The notes under the pieces: model-generated
Databases searched by the model: none
The model's input: the letters and a program-made list of their open reading frames with translations, nothing else
What the model was told of the DNA's origin: nothing
Shown here: positions 51,802 through 59,360 of the stretch, piece by piece
How the letters are laid out: each line of letters begins with the position of its first letter
Numbering within the stretch: position 1 is the stretch's first letter
Made by a program: the position numbers and the translations under genes
From: SHLQ01 sp964517125
GTDB taxonomy: Bacteria > Actinomycetota > Acidimicrobiia > Acidimicrobiales > SHLQ01
Reading direction: 5' to 3'
DNA length: 64,000 bases
Assembly: GCA_964517125.1 (NCBI GenBank)
Contig: CAZFBD010000017.1
Location: 1 to 64,000, forward strand

Positions 51802-52374
51802 TCAGGCAGATCCGGTGAACTGCGCGATGAACGGGAGGTTGCGAAAGCTTCCCGAGACGTCGAGACCGTATCCGACGACGAAGTCGGGCGGAATTTCGAA
51901 CCCGATGTAGGCGAGGTCCTCATCGACCTTCTGGCGGCCTTCGCGGACGAGAAGTGCGCACACCTCGACCGACGCGGCACTCCGGTTCTTCAGGTTGCGA
52001 CGCAGGTACGAAAGGGTGAGTCCTGAATCGATGATGTCCTCGACGACGATGACGTGACGCCCCTCGAGATCCTCGTCGAGATCTTTCAGGATGCGCACGA
52101 CGCCCGACGAGTTGGTGGAGTTGCCGTAGGACGAAACCGCCATGAAGTCGACTTCGACGGGCAGGTCGATGGCTCGGGCGAGGTCGGCCATGAACACATA
52201 GGCGCCGCGAAGCACCGCCACCAGAAGCGGCTTGGTGCCGGCATAGTCTTCGGTGATCTGCTGCCCGAGCTCGCGCACCCGGTCACGAATCTGTTCCTCG
52301 GAAACAAGGATGTTGCCAAGGGCCCCGTCGGGTGCCTTGCCAGTGGACGGAGCCTGCGGAGAGTCGTGATCCAT
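51802..52374 (-). CDS. hpt: hypoxanthine phosphoribosyltransferase
   Basis: The 190-residue protein has the PRPP loop VIVVEDIIDSGLTLSYL, LLVAVLRGAYVFMADLARAI, and a late DFVVGYGLDVSGSFRNLPFI (purine-binding end). It salvages hypoxanthine and guanine. The N-terminal 18 residues are a non-conserved extension. ATG 52374. It lies 48 nt upstream of ftsH, as in most actinobacteria. Confidence 0.95.
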   Translation of the reverse strand: MDHDSPQAPSTGKAPDGALGNILVSEEQIRDRVRELGQQITEDYAGTKPLLVAVLRGAYVFMADLARAIDLPVEVDFMAVSSYGNSTNSSGVVRILKDLDEDLEGRHVIVVEDIIDSGLTLSYLRRNLKNRSAASVEVCALLVREGRQKVDEDLAYIGFEIPPDFVVGYGLDVSGSFRNLPFIAQFTGSA

Positions 52375-52419
52375 GCGCCTCGAAGGGTAGCCGCAGATGG
52401 GGTGGCTGCGGGTACCCGG

Positions 52420-53322
52420 TCAGCTCGGATCGATCGGGGCGATCGAAAGGCGCTGATTCGATCGGGACACGCGAAATCCGCCGACCACTTCCGCGGCGAT
52501 GGTCTGGCCATGGGCAACCGCCAGCACGCGTTCGATCGACGTTCGATCGACCGGGTGCTCCGAGCCGGTCTGTGTCCGGATCCAGGTTTGGATCGCCCGT
52601 GATGCGACGGCAACCGGAGCATCGGCGAGCGCCAGAGCATCGGTGGGGTCGAGGGACCGTGCGAGCATCTCCACCACATCGGCTGTGTCGCGGGCATGAG
52701 CCGATGTGCGGGCCAGGAGTGGCGCAACGTCGCGTGCCGCAACGTCGTTCAGCAGGGGCAGCACCTCGTGGCGAATGCGGTTGCGAACGTGTGCTGGATC
52801 GGCGTTGGACGGGTCGAGAATCGGGTCCAAACCCATCCGCACACAGACCTCGACCGTCTGGTGTCGGCGAAGCCCCAGAATGGGGCGGCGGGGCCCCGGC
52901 TCCATGGCACCCAGGCCCACGATGCCGGCTCCTCGAACCAGGTTCAACAGTACGGTCTCCGCCTGATCGTCGACCGTGTGACCCGTGGCAGCAAGCGGAC
53001 CCAACACGCCGTATCTGGCAGACCGCATGCGAGCTTCGAGGTTCGGGCCGGGCTCCACATGGACACGTTCGGCACGGAAGGCAGCTCCGACGACGTCGGC
53101 GGCCTGCCGGACGTGGTCAGCTTCGGCTGCGGACCCGGCCCGCTGGCCGTGATCGACATGCACCGCGGTGACGCTGCAGCCGGCGGCGACGCCCAGAACC
53201 ATGAGCGCCAGCGAGTCGGCACCGCCCGAGACGCCACAGGTCAGCTCGGTACCCGGATCGGGAAAGGTGGTTGACGGAAGGAGGTCGCCGAATAGATCGG
53301 CGAGATCGCTCCGGTCAGGCAA
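52420..53322 (-). CDS. tilS: tRNA(Ile)-lysidine synthase
   Basis: A protein of about 300 residues with the PP-loop GVSGGADSLALMVLG, AVHVDHGQRAGS, and the region GHTVDDQAETVLLNLVRGAG, then a helical domain (NRIRHEVLPLLND). It converts C34 of tRNA-Ile(CAU) to lysidine. There is no ATG near the expected start; TTG 53322, which overlaps the metalloprotease stop by 8 nt, is the best guess. The family's C-terminal extra domain is absent, as in other short forms. Confidence 0.9.
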   Translation of the reverse strand: MPDRSDLADLFGDLLPSTTFPDPGTELTCGVSGGADSLALMVLGVAAGCSVTAVHVDHGQRAGSAAEADHVRQAADVVGAAFRAERVHVEPGPNLEARMRSARYGVLGPLAATGHTVDDQAETVLLNLVRGAGIVGLGAMEPGPRRPILGLRRHQTVEVCVRMGLDPILDPSNADPAHVRNRIRHEVLPLLNDVAARDVAPLLARTSAHARDTADVVEMLARSLDPTDALALADAPVAVASRAIQTWIRTQTGSEHPVDRTSIERVLAVAHGQTIAAEVVGGFRVSRSNQRLSIAPIDPS

Positions 53323-54391
53323 CGACCGACTCGGGTGTCTCGACCCGATCGATCCACAGCTTCGGCTCGCGAATCTCCGTGAGCGCTGGGAGAAGCGTTG
53401 GGCCTTCCCAGACACGATCCATGAGCTCACGACCGCCATGGTCTTCGACAGCCTCGATGAAGGCCTCGCCCTGGGCGTACTGCTTCATCTTTGCTTCGAT
53501 TCCGGCCAACTTCTGCAACAACAGCACGAACTTGGAGGCATTCTGGCGCCGCTGGCGCAGCACACGGCCGAACCGCTCGGCGCCGTGCACATGGCCAACG
53601 CCGGCCCGGTCCATCGTGGTGTCGCCGTGACCTTCGAGCAGGCTCATGAGCCCGCCGATCTGTTCCAGCGCCTCACGCTGCTTGTCCGACGCAAACACGC
53701 CGGTGAGGCCACCGTCGGCCAGTGGGTCTTCGCCGGCACGCTTGGCTGCAAGCGCACGCTGCAGCCCGTCGACGAAGCGACGGGGGTCAGGCTCGACATC
53801 ATCCATGGTCAGGTTGACCAGGCTGAGGAAGTGGTCGCGCATCCAGGGCACCCCGGTGAACTGCGCACGATGGGTCACTTCATGCAGCGCAAGCCAGAGG
53901 CGAAAATCGCGTTCGGGAAACGCGAAGCGCTTCTCGAGCGCCGCCACATTCGATCCCACGTAATAGACGATGTCCTGCTTTTCGGGCTCTTCGTCCTCGA
54001 TGACGAGCAGGTCGTACTGGCCCAGCACACGGGTGGACATCCAGCCGAGCAACGCGCCGACTTCGACACCTGCCGCCTTGCGACCCAGGTTGGCCATGTG
54101 GCCTTCGCCGCCATCGTCCATCTGCTCCAGGAGCGGCTTCAGCAGCCGTTGGAACGACCGGATGTTCGCATCGACCCAATCGGCACGGGTGGCGACCCGC
54201 CCACGAGCCGCTCCGGCAAGCGAATGCAGACCGGTCTCGATGCCGACGAGCTCTTCGGCCTGCGCAGTGAATTCGGCGAAGTCCGCCTGCATCTGCGAGA
54301 GCTCTTCGCCCTCGATCTCTGGTTCGTTGCGGCTGACGCGGGCAGCGACCGTGCGCGCCAGATCCCAGTCGACGGCGCCGGCTTCGGCCAC
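53315..54391 (-). CDS. zinc metalloprotease-like protein, DUF2342 (F420-biosynthesis-associated)
   Basis: The 358-residue protein has the HExxH motif in LALHEVTHRAQFTGVPW and a downstream GLMSLLEGHGDTTMD that supplies a further His/Asp. Earlier, VDWDLARTVAARVSRNEPEI is typical of the family. It was named in annotation schemes as a coenzyme F420 biosynthesis-associated protein or putative hydrolase. Its true substrate is unknown. It starts 2 nt after a small membrane protein and overlaps tilS. Confidence 0.88.
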   Translation of the reverse strand: MAEAGAVDWDLARTVAARVSRNEPEIEGEELSQMQADFAEFTAQAEELVGIETGLHSLAGAARGRVATRADWVDANIRSFQRLLKPLLEQMDDGGEGHMANLGRKAAGVEVGALLGWMSTRVLGQYDLLVIEDEEPEKQDIVYYVGSNVAALEKRFAFPERDFRLWLALHEVTHRAQFTGVPWMRDHFLSLVNLTMDDVEPDPRRFVDGLQRALAAKRAGEDPLADGGLTGVFASDKQREALEQIGGLMSLLEGHGDTTMDRAGVGHVHGAERFGRVLRQRRQNASKFVLLLQKLAGIEAKMKQYAQGEAFIEAVEDHGGRELMDRVWEGPTLLPALTEIREPKLWIDRVETPESVVA

Positions 54392-54393
54392 GG

Positions 54394-54537
54394 CTACTTC
54401 TTCTTCCGCTGGCTCCGTGGCGGGTACTGCTTGGCCGTCACGGTGCTGAGGTAGCCGGCCACGATGGCAGCGATGGTGAGGATGGCGCCAATCACAAGAA
54501 TGGGCGCAATCCAGAAGGTCCAGACAACAGCGATCAT
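54394..54537 (-). CDS. 47-residue single-span membrane protein
   Basis: The short ORF has one strong hydrophobic helix (IAPILVIGAILTIAAIVAGYL, read as IAPILVIG then AILTIAAIVAGYL) and a basic tail (SQRKKK). ATG 54537 lies 19 nt after the anti-sigma stop, and the stop is 2 nt before the metalloprotease start, so it is almost certainly translated in this operon. Tail-inside orientation is predicted from charges. The function is unknown. Confidence 0.6.
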   Translation of the reverse strand: MIAVVWTFWIAPILVIGAILTIAAIVAGYLSTVTAKQYPPRSQRKKK

Positions 54538-54556
54538 GGTGTGAGTGTAGCCCTCG

Positions 54557-54946
54557 TCAGTCGAAGCCGAGTGCTTGGGTGATACGTGCCCGAACATCGG
54601 CGGGCATGGGGTCGATTGCCTTTTCGGCAACGACGGTGCGCAGCTGTGTCTGGAACATCTGCGCACGTTGGCACGGTGGGCACAGTTCCACGTGGTTCGA
54701 AACGGCCTGCTGCTGCACGCTCGTCAGTTCACCGTCGAGAAAGAACGACAGGCTGTTCTGGATCTCGAGGCAGTTGTGCGTTGGCGAACCGAGCTCGATC
54801 GGGCTCGGTGTTGCCGCCTGGAAGACCGGCATTGGTCCTCCGGGCGCAAAGGCATCGATTCCAGAGAACGCCTCGGCGGCGGCTCCGGAGAATGGATCGG
54901 ACATCGCAAAGATGTCGGCTTCACTTGGTTCCTGTTGCATGCTCAT
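54557..54946 (-). CDS. zinc-binding anti-sigma factor (RsrA/RshA-like)
   Basis: The 129-residue protein has a Cys at HNCLEIQNSL and the motif HVELCPPCQ (HxxxCxxC), the redox-sensitive zinc site of ZAS anti-sigma factors. The 50-residue N-terminal extension is low-complexity. It binds the upstream ECF sigma factor in the reduced state and releases it on disulfide stress. The start overlaps the sigma stop by 4 nt (ATGA). Confidence 0.9.
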   Translation of the reverse strand: MSMQQEPSEADIFAMSDPFSGAAAEAFSGIDAFAPGGPMPVFQAATPSPIELGSPTHNCLEIQNSLSFFLDGELTSVQQQAVSNHVELCPPCQRAQMFQTQLRTVVAEKAIDPMPADVRARITQALGFD

Positions 54947-55584
54947 GGCACAACGACCTCCTCGTCGGTGCTCGAAACCGCCGATTCCTCATCGGCAGTT
55001 TCCGTGTCTTCGGTGACTTCTTCAGTGTCAGGGAGCAGATTTCTCTCGCCTGCGTAGTCGTGCAACTGCTTCTCGAGCGCTTTTCTTCCCCGATGGATGC
55101 GACTCATCACGGTTCCGATGGGAATCTCCAGAATCTGGGCGATTTCCTTGTAGGCAAATCCTTCGACATCGGCAAGAAGAACGGCGATGCGGAAGTTCTC
55201 GGGGATCGCCTCGATTGCCGCCTTCACCTGGGTGTCGGTGACCGAGGTGAGGAAGGCATCCTCGGCGCTGCTGCCGAGTTCGGAGTGTTCTCCACCGAGT
55301 CGGCGGTACAGGTACATGTCCTCGACGTCGCCGATGTCGGATTCGTCGGGGCGTCGCTGCTTTGCGCGGTACCGATTGATGTAGCTGTTGGTGAGGATGC
55401 GGTACATCCACGCCTTCAGATTCGTGCCTTCCTCGAAGCGGTCGTACGCGCGGTACGCCTTCAGGTAGGTCTCCTGTACGAGGTCCTCGGCGTCGGCGGG
55501 GTTACGGGTCATCCGCAACCCGGCCGAGTAGAGCTGGTCCATGAGCGGCATTGCCGCATCTGCGAAGGTGGCCTGGTCTGCCAT
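54943..55584 (-). CDS. ECF sigma factor, SigH/SigR-like
   Basis: The 213-residue protein has region 2 as DAEDLVQETYLKAYRAYDRF, then GTNLKAWMYRILTNSYINRYR (parts), and region 4 with IPENFRIAVLLADVEGFAYKEIA and IPIGTVMSRIHRGRKAL. A 30-residue acidic tail follows. The GTNLKAWMYRIL pattern is characteristic of the oxidative-stress group. It would drive thioredoxin and protease genes through GGAAT-type promoters. It is operonic with its anti-sigma factor. Confidence 0.93.
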   Translation of the reverse strand: MADQATFADAAMPLMDQLYSAGLRMTRNPADAEDLVQETYLKAYRAYDRFEEGTNLKAWMYRILTNSYINRYRAKQRRPDESDIGDVEDMYLYRRLGGEHSELGSSAEDAFLTSVTDTQVKAAIEAIPENFRIAVLLADVEGFAYKEIAQILEIPIGTVMSRIHRGRKALEKQLHDYAGERNLLPDTEEVTEDTETADEESAVSSTDEEVVVP

Positions 55585-55608
55585 GACCCGAGCCTAGAGC
55601 CCGTCACC

Positions 55609-55633
55609 GGAATAGTCTCAACGAGGAAACGTT
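55609..55633 (+). promoter_or_regulatory. candidate SigH/SigR-type promoter
   Basis: GGAAT (55609-55613) is followed after 17 nt by GTT (55631-55633, as CGTT). This matches the known SigR/SigH consensus GGAAT-N16-18-GTT. It points towards the EcsC-family gene, 60 nt before its start. The encoded SigH-type sigma lies immediately on the other side, on the opposite strand. Confidence 0.45.
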
Positions 55634-55692
55634 CGTAGCGTCGAACGTGGCACGCGAAACCTGGTGCCTTCAAGACTGGTGAGTTGACGCCT

Positions 55693-56505
55693 GTGGGCTT
55701 CGGAAAAAAGTACATCGAGAAAAAGGCCGTCGAGCGCGTGCCAACCCCGCTGCTTGACGCTGCGGGCAAAGCCCTGATCGAAGGGGTGAACCGCGCGGTC
55801 GACACTCGCTGGGACCGAGCGCTCGAAACTGCGGCCAATGCTCCGGGTCTGGACCCGAAGGCGAAATCGAAGGCGCTCGCCAGCCCCATCCGGAAACGTC
55901 TGACCGCGCTCGGTGCGGCAGCGGGTGCCACGGCGGCAGCCCCTGGTGTCGGCACGAGCGTGGCCGTGAGCACCCTGGTTGCGGAGTTGGGCGTGGTCGC
56001 CCTGAAGACGACCGACCTCGTCATGGCGATCGGAGCCGCACACGGGCACACCGATGCATCGGCCGAGGAACGCCGAGCCTGGGTCCTCGCAGTCCTGGCC
56101 TTCGGCGACGACGCCGCGGAAGAGTTCGCGACCCTCGCCCGGGACATGGGCCTGCGGGTCACCGACGGACGGGCGCTCGACATCGCGAACGAAGCACTCG
56201 TCGGCGGGGGCGGGCAGATGGCCACCATCGATGCCCTCCGCCGGATCAACACCACCCTCGTCTCACAGGTTCTCAAGAAGTGGGGAACCCGTCGCGGCGC
56301 CGCCACGGTGGGCAAGCTGCTGCCGTTCGGCGTGGGAGCAGCAGTTGGCGGCTCAGCGAACTTCATGATGATCCGCGAGTTCGCGAAACAGGCCGACCGG
56401 TTCTTCACCAACTACGACCGGGACTTCGTGCTCGGCGTGGCGCACCCAACCGACAGCCAACGAGCGTCGGCAATCGATGTGCCCGGCGGGCCGACTCCCG
56501 CCTGA
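55693..56505 (+). CDS. EcsC-family protein
   Basis: A 270-residue protein with the EcsC pattern: a basic N-terminus (GKKYIEKKAVERVP), a glycine/alanine-rich central stretch (LGAAAGATAAAPGVGTSVAV), a LVMAIGAAHG helix, and a late VGKLLPFGVGAAVGGSANF. The hydrophobic stretches suggest membrane association. Bacillus EcsC belongs to an ABC exporter operon, but the family's role elsewhere is unknown. GTG 55693 is preferred because GGTGAG lies 9 nt upstream. TTG 55684 would leave no spacing. Confidence 0.8.
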   Translation: MGFGKKYIEKKAVERVPTPLLDAAGKALIEGVNRAVDTRWDRALETAANAPGLDPKAKSKALASPIRKRLTALGAAAGATAAAPGVGTSVAVSTLVAELGVVALKTTDLVMAIGAAHGHTDASAEERRAWVLAVLAFGDDAAEEFATLARDMGLRVTDGRALDIANEALVGGGGQMATIDALRRINTTLVSQVLKKWGTRRGAATVGKLLPFGVGAAVGGSANFMMIREFAKQADRFFTNYDRDFVLGVAHPTDSQRASAIDVPGGPTPA

Positions 56506-56545
56506 TCAGCCCTCAACACGGCGCCACGCACGCCGATTGGGCCAG

Positions 56546-56980
56546 ATGGCACGGGACACGACCGAATACACCACTGCAGAACCCGTCCGCGAAACCACGC
56601 GGTACTCGTTCGCCATCCCGATGATGGTCGAGCTCCCAAATGGACTGTTTCGCCAGTCGGATCGGACCGACGCTGTGCTCGTCGACCTGTCACAGGGTGG
56701 CGCCGCGATGGTTGCAATGGCTGATGACCGAATTCGGGAACGCAAGCGGTTCCGCGTGATCATCGACGACCACGCCGGGATCATCGAGGTGCGAAATGTC
56801 GTCGCAATCGAGGGTGGGCGCGTCCGCTTCGGTGCGGCCTTCAAGAGCCTCGGCCTCGAGTTGCAGGAGCTCGTGGCTGACGCACTCGAGAACGCGGTCG
56901 CGCAGTCGTCACGCCTGATGCACGTGCACGACCCCTTCATCGAGGCATCGGATCTACCGGTCCATCTCGACGCCGCCTGA
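56546..56980 (+). CDS. PilZ-domain protein
   Basis: The 144-residue protein carries both c-di-GMP-binding motifs of PilZ: RxxxR in RETTRYSFAIP (near residue 15) and DxSxxG in VLVDLSQGGAAM (near residue 50). It has no other domain. A c-di-GMP effector role in motility or polysaccharide output is likely. No diguanylate cyclase is in the window. It follows the EcsC gene by 40 nt. Confidence 0.82.
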   Translation: MARDTTEYTTAEPVRETTRYSFAIPMMVELPNGLFRQSDRTDAVLVDLSQGGAAMVAMADDRIRERKRFRVIIDDHAGIIEVRNVVAIEGGRVRFGAAFKSLGLELQELVADALENAVAQSSRLMHVHDPFIEASDLPVHLDAA

Positions 56981-56986
56981 GCGCGT

Positions 56987-57472
56987 CTACAGCGGGTCGA
57001 TGAACCGCTGTCCTTCTTCCTTGACGTGTTCGGTCCAGCGCGAGCCGTCCCAGTACCGCTGGTCGTGCCGCCCGATGGGATCCTCGAAGAACCCGGGCTG
57101 GCGCAGCGCAAACCCGTTGCCGGCAACGCCGTTGGCGAGCACCGACGCCTTCGCCGACGCGGGTGCATCAAGAATGGTCGCGGGCCGCGTTTCGGGCACC
57201 GGCGGTTTCGCCGCCATGCTTCCTGACCCCTTGATGGTTGCCGTCTCGGTCTCGTCGGGACGCATCTCGGTGATGCGTGCCCGCTCCGATGTTGCACGCT
57301 TGACCATCGTCCGACCGGTCCGATCCCCGGAGGCCACGAGCGCAGCGCGCTCCATGCGCTTCTTGTGACGGGACGCGATCCAGGCCACCACCAGCGCAGC
57401 GCCAACAGCGGCGAACAGCACGGAGGCAATGACGAGGGCGACCCAGTCGACAAAGGCCAGTTGCGGAACCAT
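56987..57472 (-). CDS. membrane protein with C-terminal DUF2510 domain
   Basis: The protein is 161 residues from ATG 57472. One N-terminal helix (VALVIASVLFAAVGAALVVA) is followed by a basic patch (SRHKKRMER), a linker rich in Thr/Ala, and a C-terminal DUF2510 unit (QPGFFEDPIGRHDQRYWDG, then SRWTEHV). DUF2510 units are common at actinobacterial membrane-protein termini. The function is unknown. It is convergent with the PilZ gene. Confidence 0.7.
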   Translation of the reverse strand: MVPQLAFVDWVALVIASVLFAAVGAALVVAWIASRHKKRMERAALVASGDRTGRTMVKRATSERARITEMRPDETETATIKGSGSMAAKPPVPETRPATILDAPASAKASVLANGVAGNGFALRQPGFFEDPIGRHDQRYWDGSRWTEHVKEEGQRFIDPL

Positions 57473-57728
57473 CCCGACAAGGATTGTGAGTCGCCGAATC
57501 TCCCGCAAATTCACAGAAACGCATGATTCTTTGGTGGAAATCACGCAGCGCGGTCTTCGGGTACCCGGTCGTGCATGTTCACACTCGATGTTCACGATGT
57601 ACCGGTTCGTTCACGCAGCGTGTGAATCGGGGCCGTGTCGTGGCGCAGCAATGTTCGGAGATTTCTTCAGAATTGGTCGGCGCCCCTATGTGACGATTCG
57701 ATGACGACGTTCTACCCTCGGGGTCGTC

Positions 57729-59252
57729 ATGCCACTCCCCCGCACCCGCCATCTGCTCCCCGTCCTGCTCGCGCTCGCGCTCATCGCGTCGGTGCTTGGC
57801 AGCAACCCACAACCGGCCGAAGCGCTGCAATCGGGTGTCCTCTTCGGCGCTTACGCCCAACCTCGAGGCGGCGAAAACGCGCAGGCCGCAGTGGAGGCTC
57901 TGGAAGCCGACCTTGGAACCAAGCTCCCGATCGTGCGGTCGTTCCAGCGTTTCGATTCGCCAATCGACAGCTCCTTCAACTCGTGGGCAGCCTCCGGCGA
58001 CCGCATCGTCATCGCCGGAGTCAACACCAAGCGAGCCGACGGCAGCCGCCTCAAATGGAGTCAGATCGCAAACGCGCAGCCCGGTTCCACCATTCACAAC
58101 CAGATGATCGATCTGGCACAGTCTGCGAAACGAGTCGATGGCGAAGTCTGGATCGTGTTCAGCCACGAGCCCGAGGCATCGTTCAACACCGACCTCGGGA
58201 CCGACGACGACTTCATCGCCGCATGGCGGGCACTGCACCGCGTCTTCGACGCACAGGGGGCCGACGTCAAATGGATCTGGACCATGACCTCATGGAGCTT
58301 CGACGTTGCCCGGGTCAACCCCAACGACCGACGCCGGGCCAACCTCTGGTACCCCGGAGACGAGTGGGTCGACTTTCTCGGAGCCGATCCGTACAATTGG
58401 AACGAATGCCGGGGCAACCCGAACGAGACCTGGACGTCGCTTGAGGACATCATCCAGCCGTTCCTCGACTGGTCCCGCCAACATCCGGACAAGGAACTCG
58501 TCCTGCCCGAGTTCGGATCGGCCGAGGGCGGAGCCGGCGCAAAGGCCCAATGGCTCCGCGATGCGCGCACGCTCATGAAACAGGGTGAGTTCAAGGACCG
58601 CTTCGCCGCAATCATCTACTTCCACGACAACCACGAGGACACCGCCCAGGGCACCACGTGCGATTGGTGGCTCGACACGAGCGGTTCCGCACTGCAGGCT
58701 GCACGCGAGATGGCGCAGGATCCATTCTTCCAGAACCTCAACCTGGCCGACCTCGACCCGGACAACGGCTGCGACGGGCGAGCGCCAACACTCGTTGGCA
58801 CCAACGGTCCAGACCGTCTCACCGGCACCGACGGCGTCGACGTCATTTCCGGTCTGGGCGGCGACGACACCATTTCTGGCCTTGGTGGCAATGACATCAT
58901 CTGTGGTGGCGACGGCAACGATCGAATCGTCGGCGGCGATGGCCGCGACCGCATCTTTGGTGGCGATGGCCGCGATCTGCTGCTGGGCCGCAATGGCGCC
59001 GACCACCTGGACGGCGGAACACAACGCGACCGCATCGTGGGCGGTGGCGGAGACGACGTGCTCATCGGCGGACCAGGCCGCGATGCACTCACCGGCAAGG
59101 GCGGAAACGACACCATCGAGGGCGGCGGCGGCAACGATCGTGCGTATGGCGATGACGGGAACGATTCGCTCGCAGGCGGCCGCGGAACCGACACCTGCAC
59201 GGGTGGCAACGGAACCGACGTGATTCGTCCAACCTGTGAGCGCCGCGGCTGA
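57729..59252 (+). CDS. secreted GH26-like glycoside hydrolase with RTX calcium-binding repeats
   Basis: The 507-residue protein has a signal peptide (LLPVLLALALIASVLG). The GH26-like catalytic barrel is a paralogue of the gene at 35617: SHEPEASF supplies the acid/base Glu and LVLPEFGSAEG the nucleophile Glu. NPNDRRRANLWYPGDEWVD parallels HPDDRRIAEKWYPGDNYVD there. From about residue 355 a string of RTX nonapeptides (GGDGNDRIVGGDGRDRIFGG and others) runs to the C-terminus. RTX tracts bind Ca2+ on export, often by type I or related routes, but here a Sec-type signal is present. Confidence 0.85.
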   Translation: MPLPRTRHLLPVLLALALIASVLGSNPQPAEALQSGVLFGAYAQPRGGENAQAAVEALEADLGTKLPIVRSFQRFDSPIDSSFNSWAASGDRIVIAGVNTKRADGSRLKWSQIANAQPGSTIHNQMIDLAQSAKRVDGEVWIVFSHEPEASFNTDLGTDDDFIAAWRALHRVFDAQGADVKWIWTMTSWSFDVARVNPNDRRRANLWYPGDEWVDFLGADPYNWNECRGNPNETWTSLEDIIQPFLDWSRQHPDKELVLPEFGSAEGGAGAKAQWLRDARTLMKQGEFKDRFAAIIYFHDNHEDTAQGTTCDWWLDTSGSALQAAREMAQDPFFQNLNLADLDPDNGCDGRAPTLVGTNGPDRLTGTDGVDVISGLGGDDTISGLGGNDIICGGDGNDRIVGGDGRDRIFGGDGRDLLLGRNGADHLDGGTQRDRIVGGGGDDVLIGGPGRDALTGKGGNDTIEGGGGNDRAYGDDGNDSLAGGRGTDTCTGGNGTDVIRPTCERRG

Positions 59253-59360
59253 CCCGCACGCTCGACGTCCCCCCAAGGCTCTGCCATGGGGCAGACGACC
59301 TAATGTCGGCCCGTCCATGGCCGAAAGATCCTCGTAGATACTTCCGACGACCGGTGAATC

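Noticed and set aside
49708..52026. 772-codon open frame antisense to ftsH and folE
   Set aside because: This is the same artefact. FtsH and FolE motifs are complete on the minus strand.
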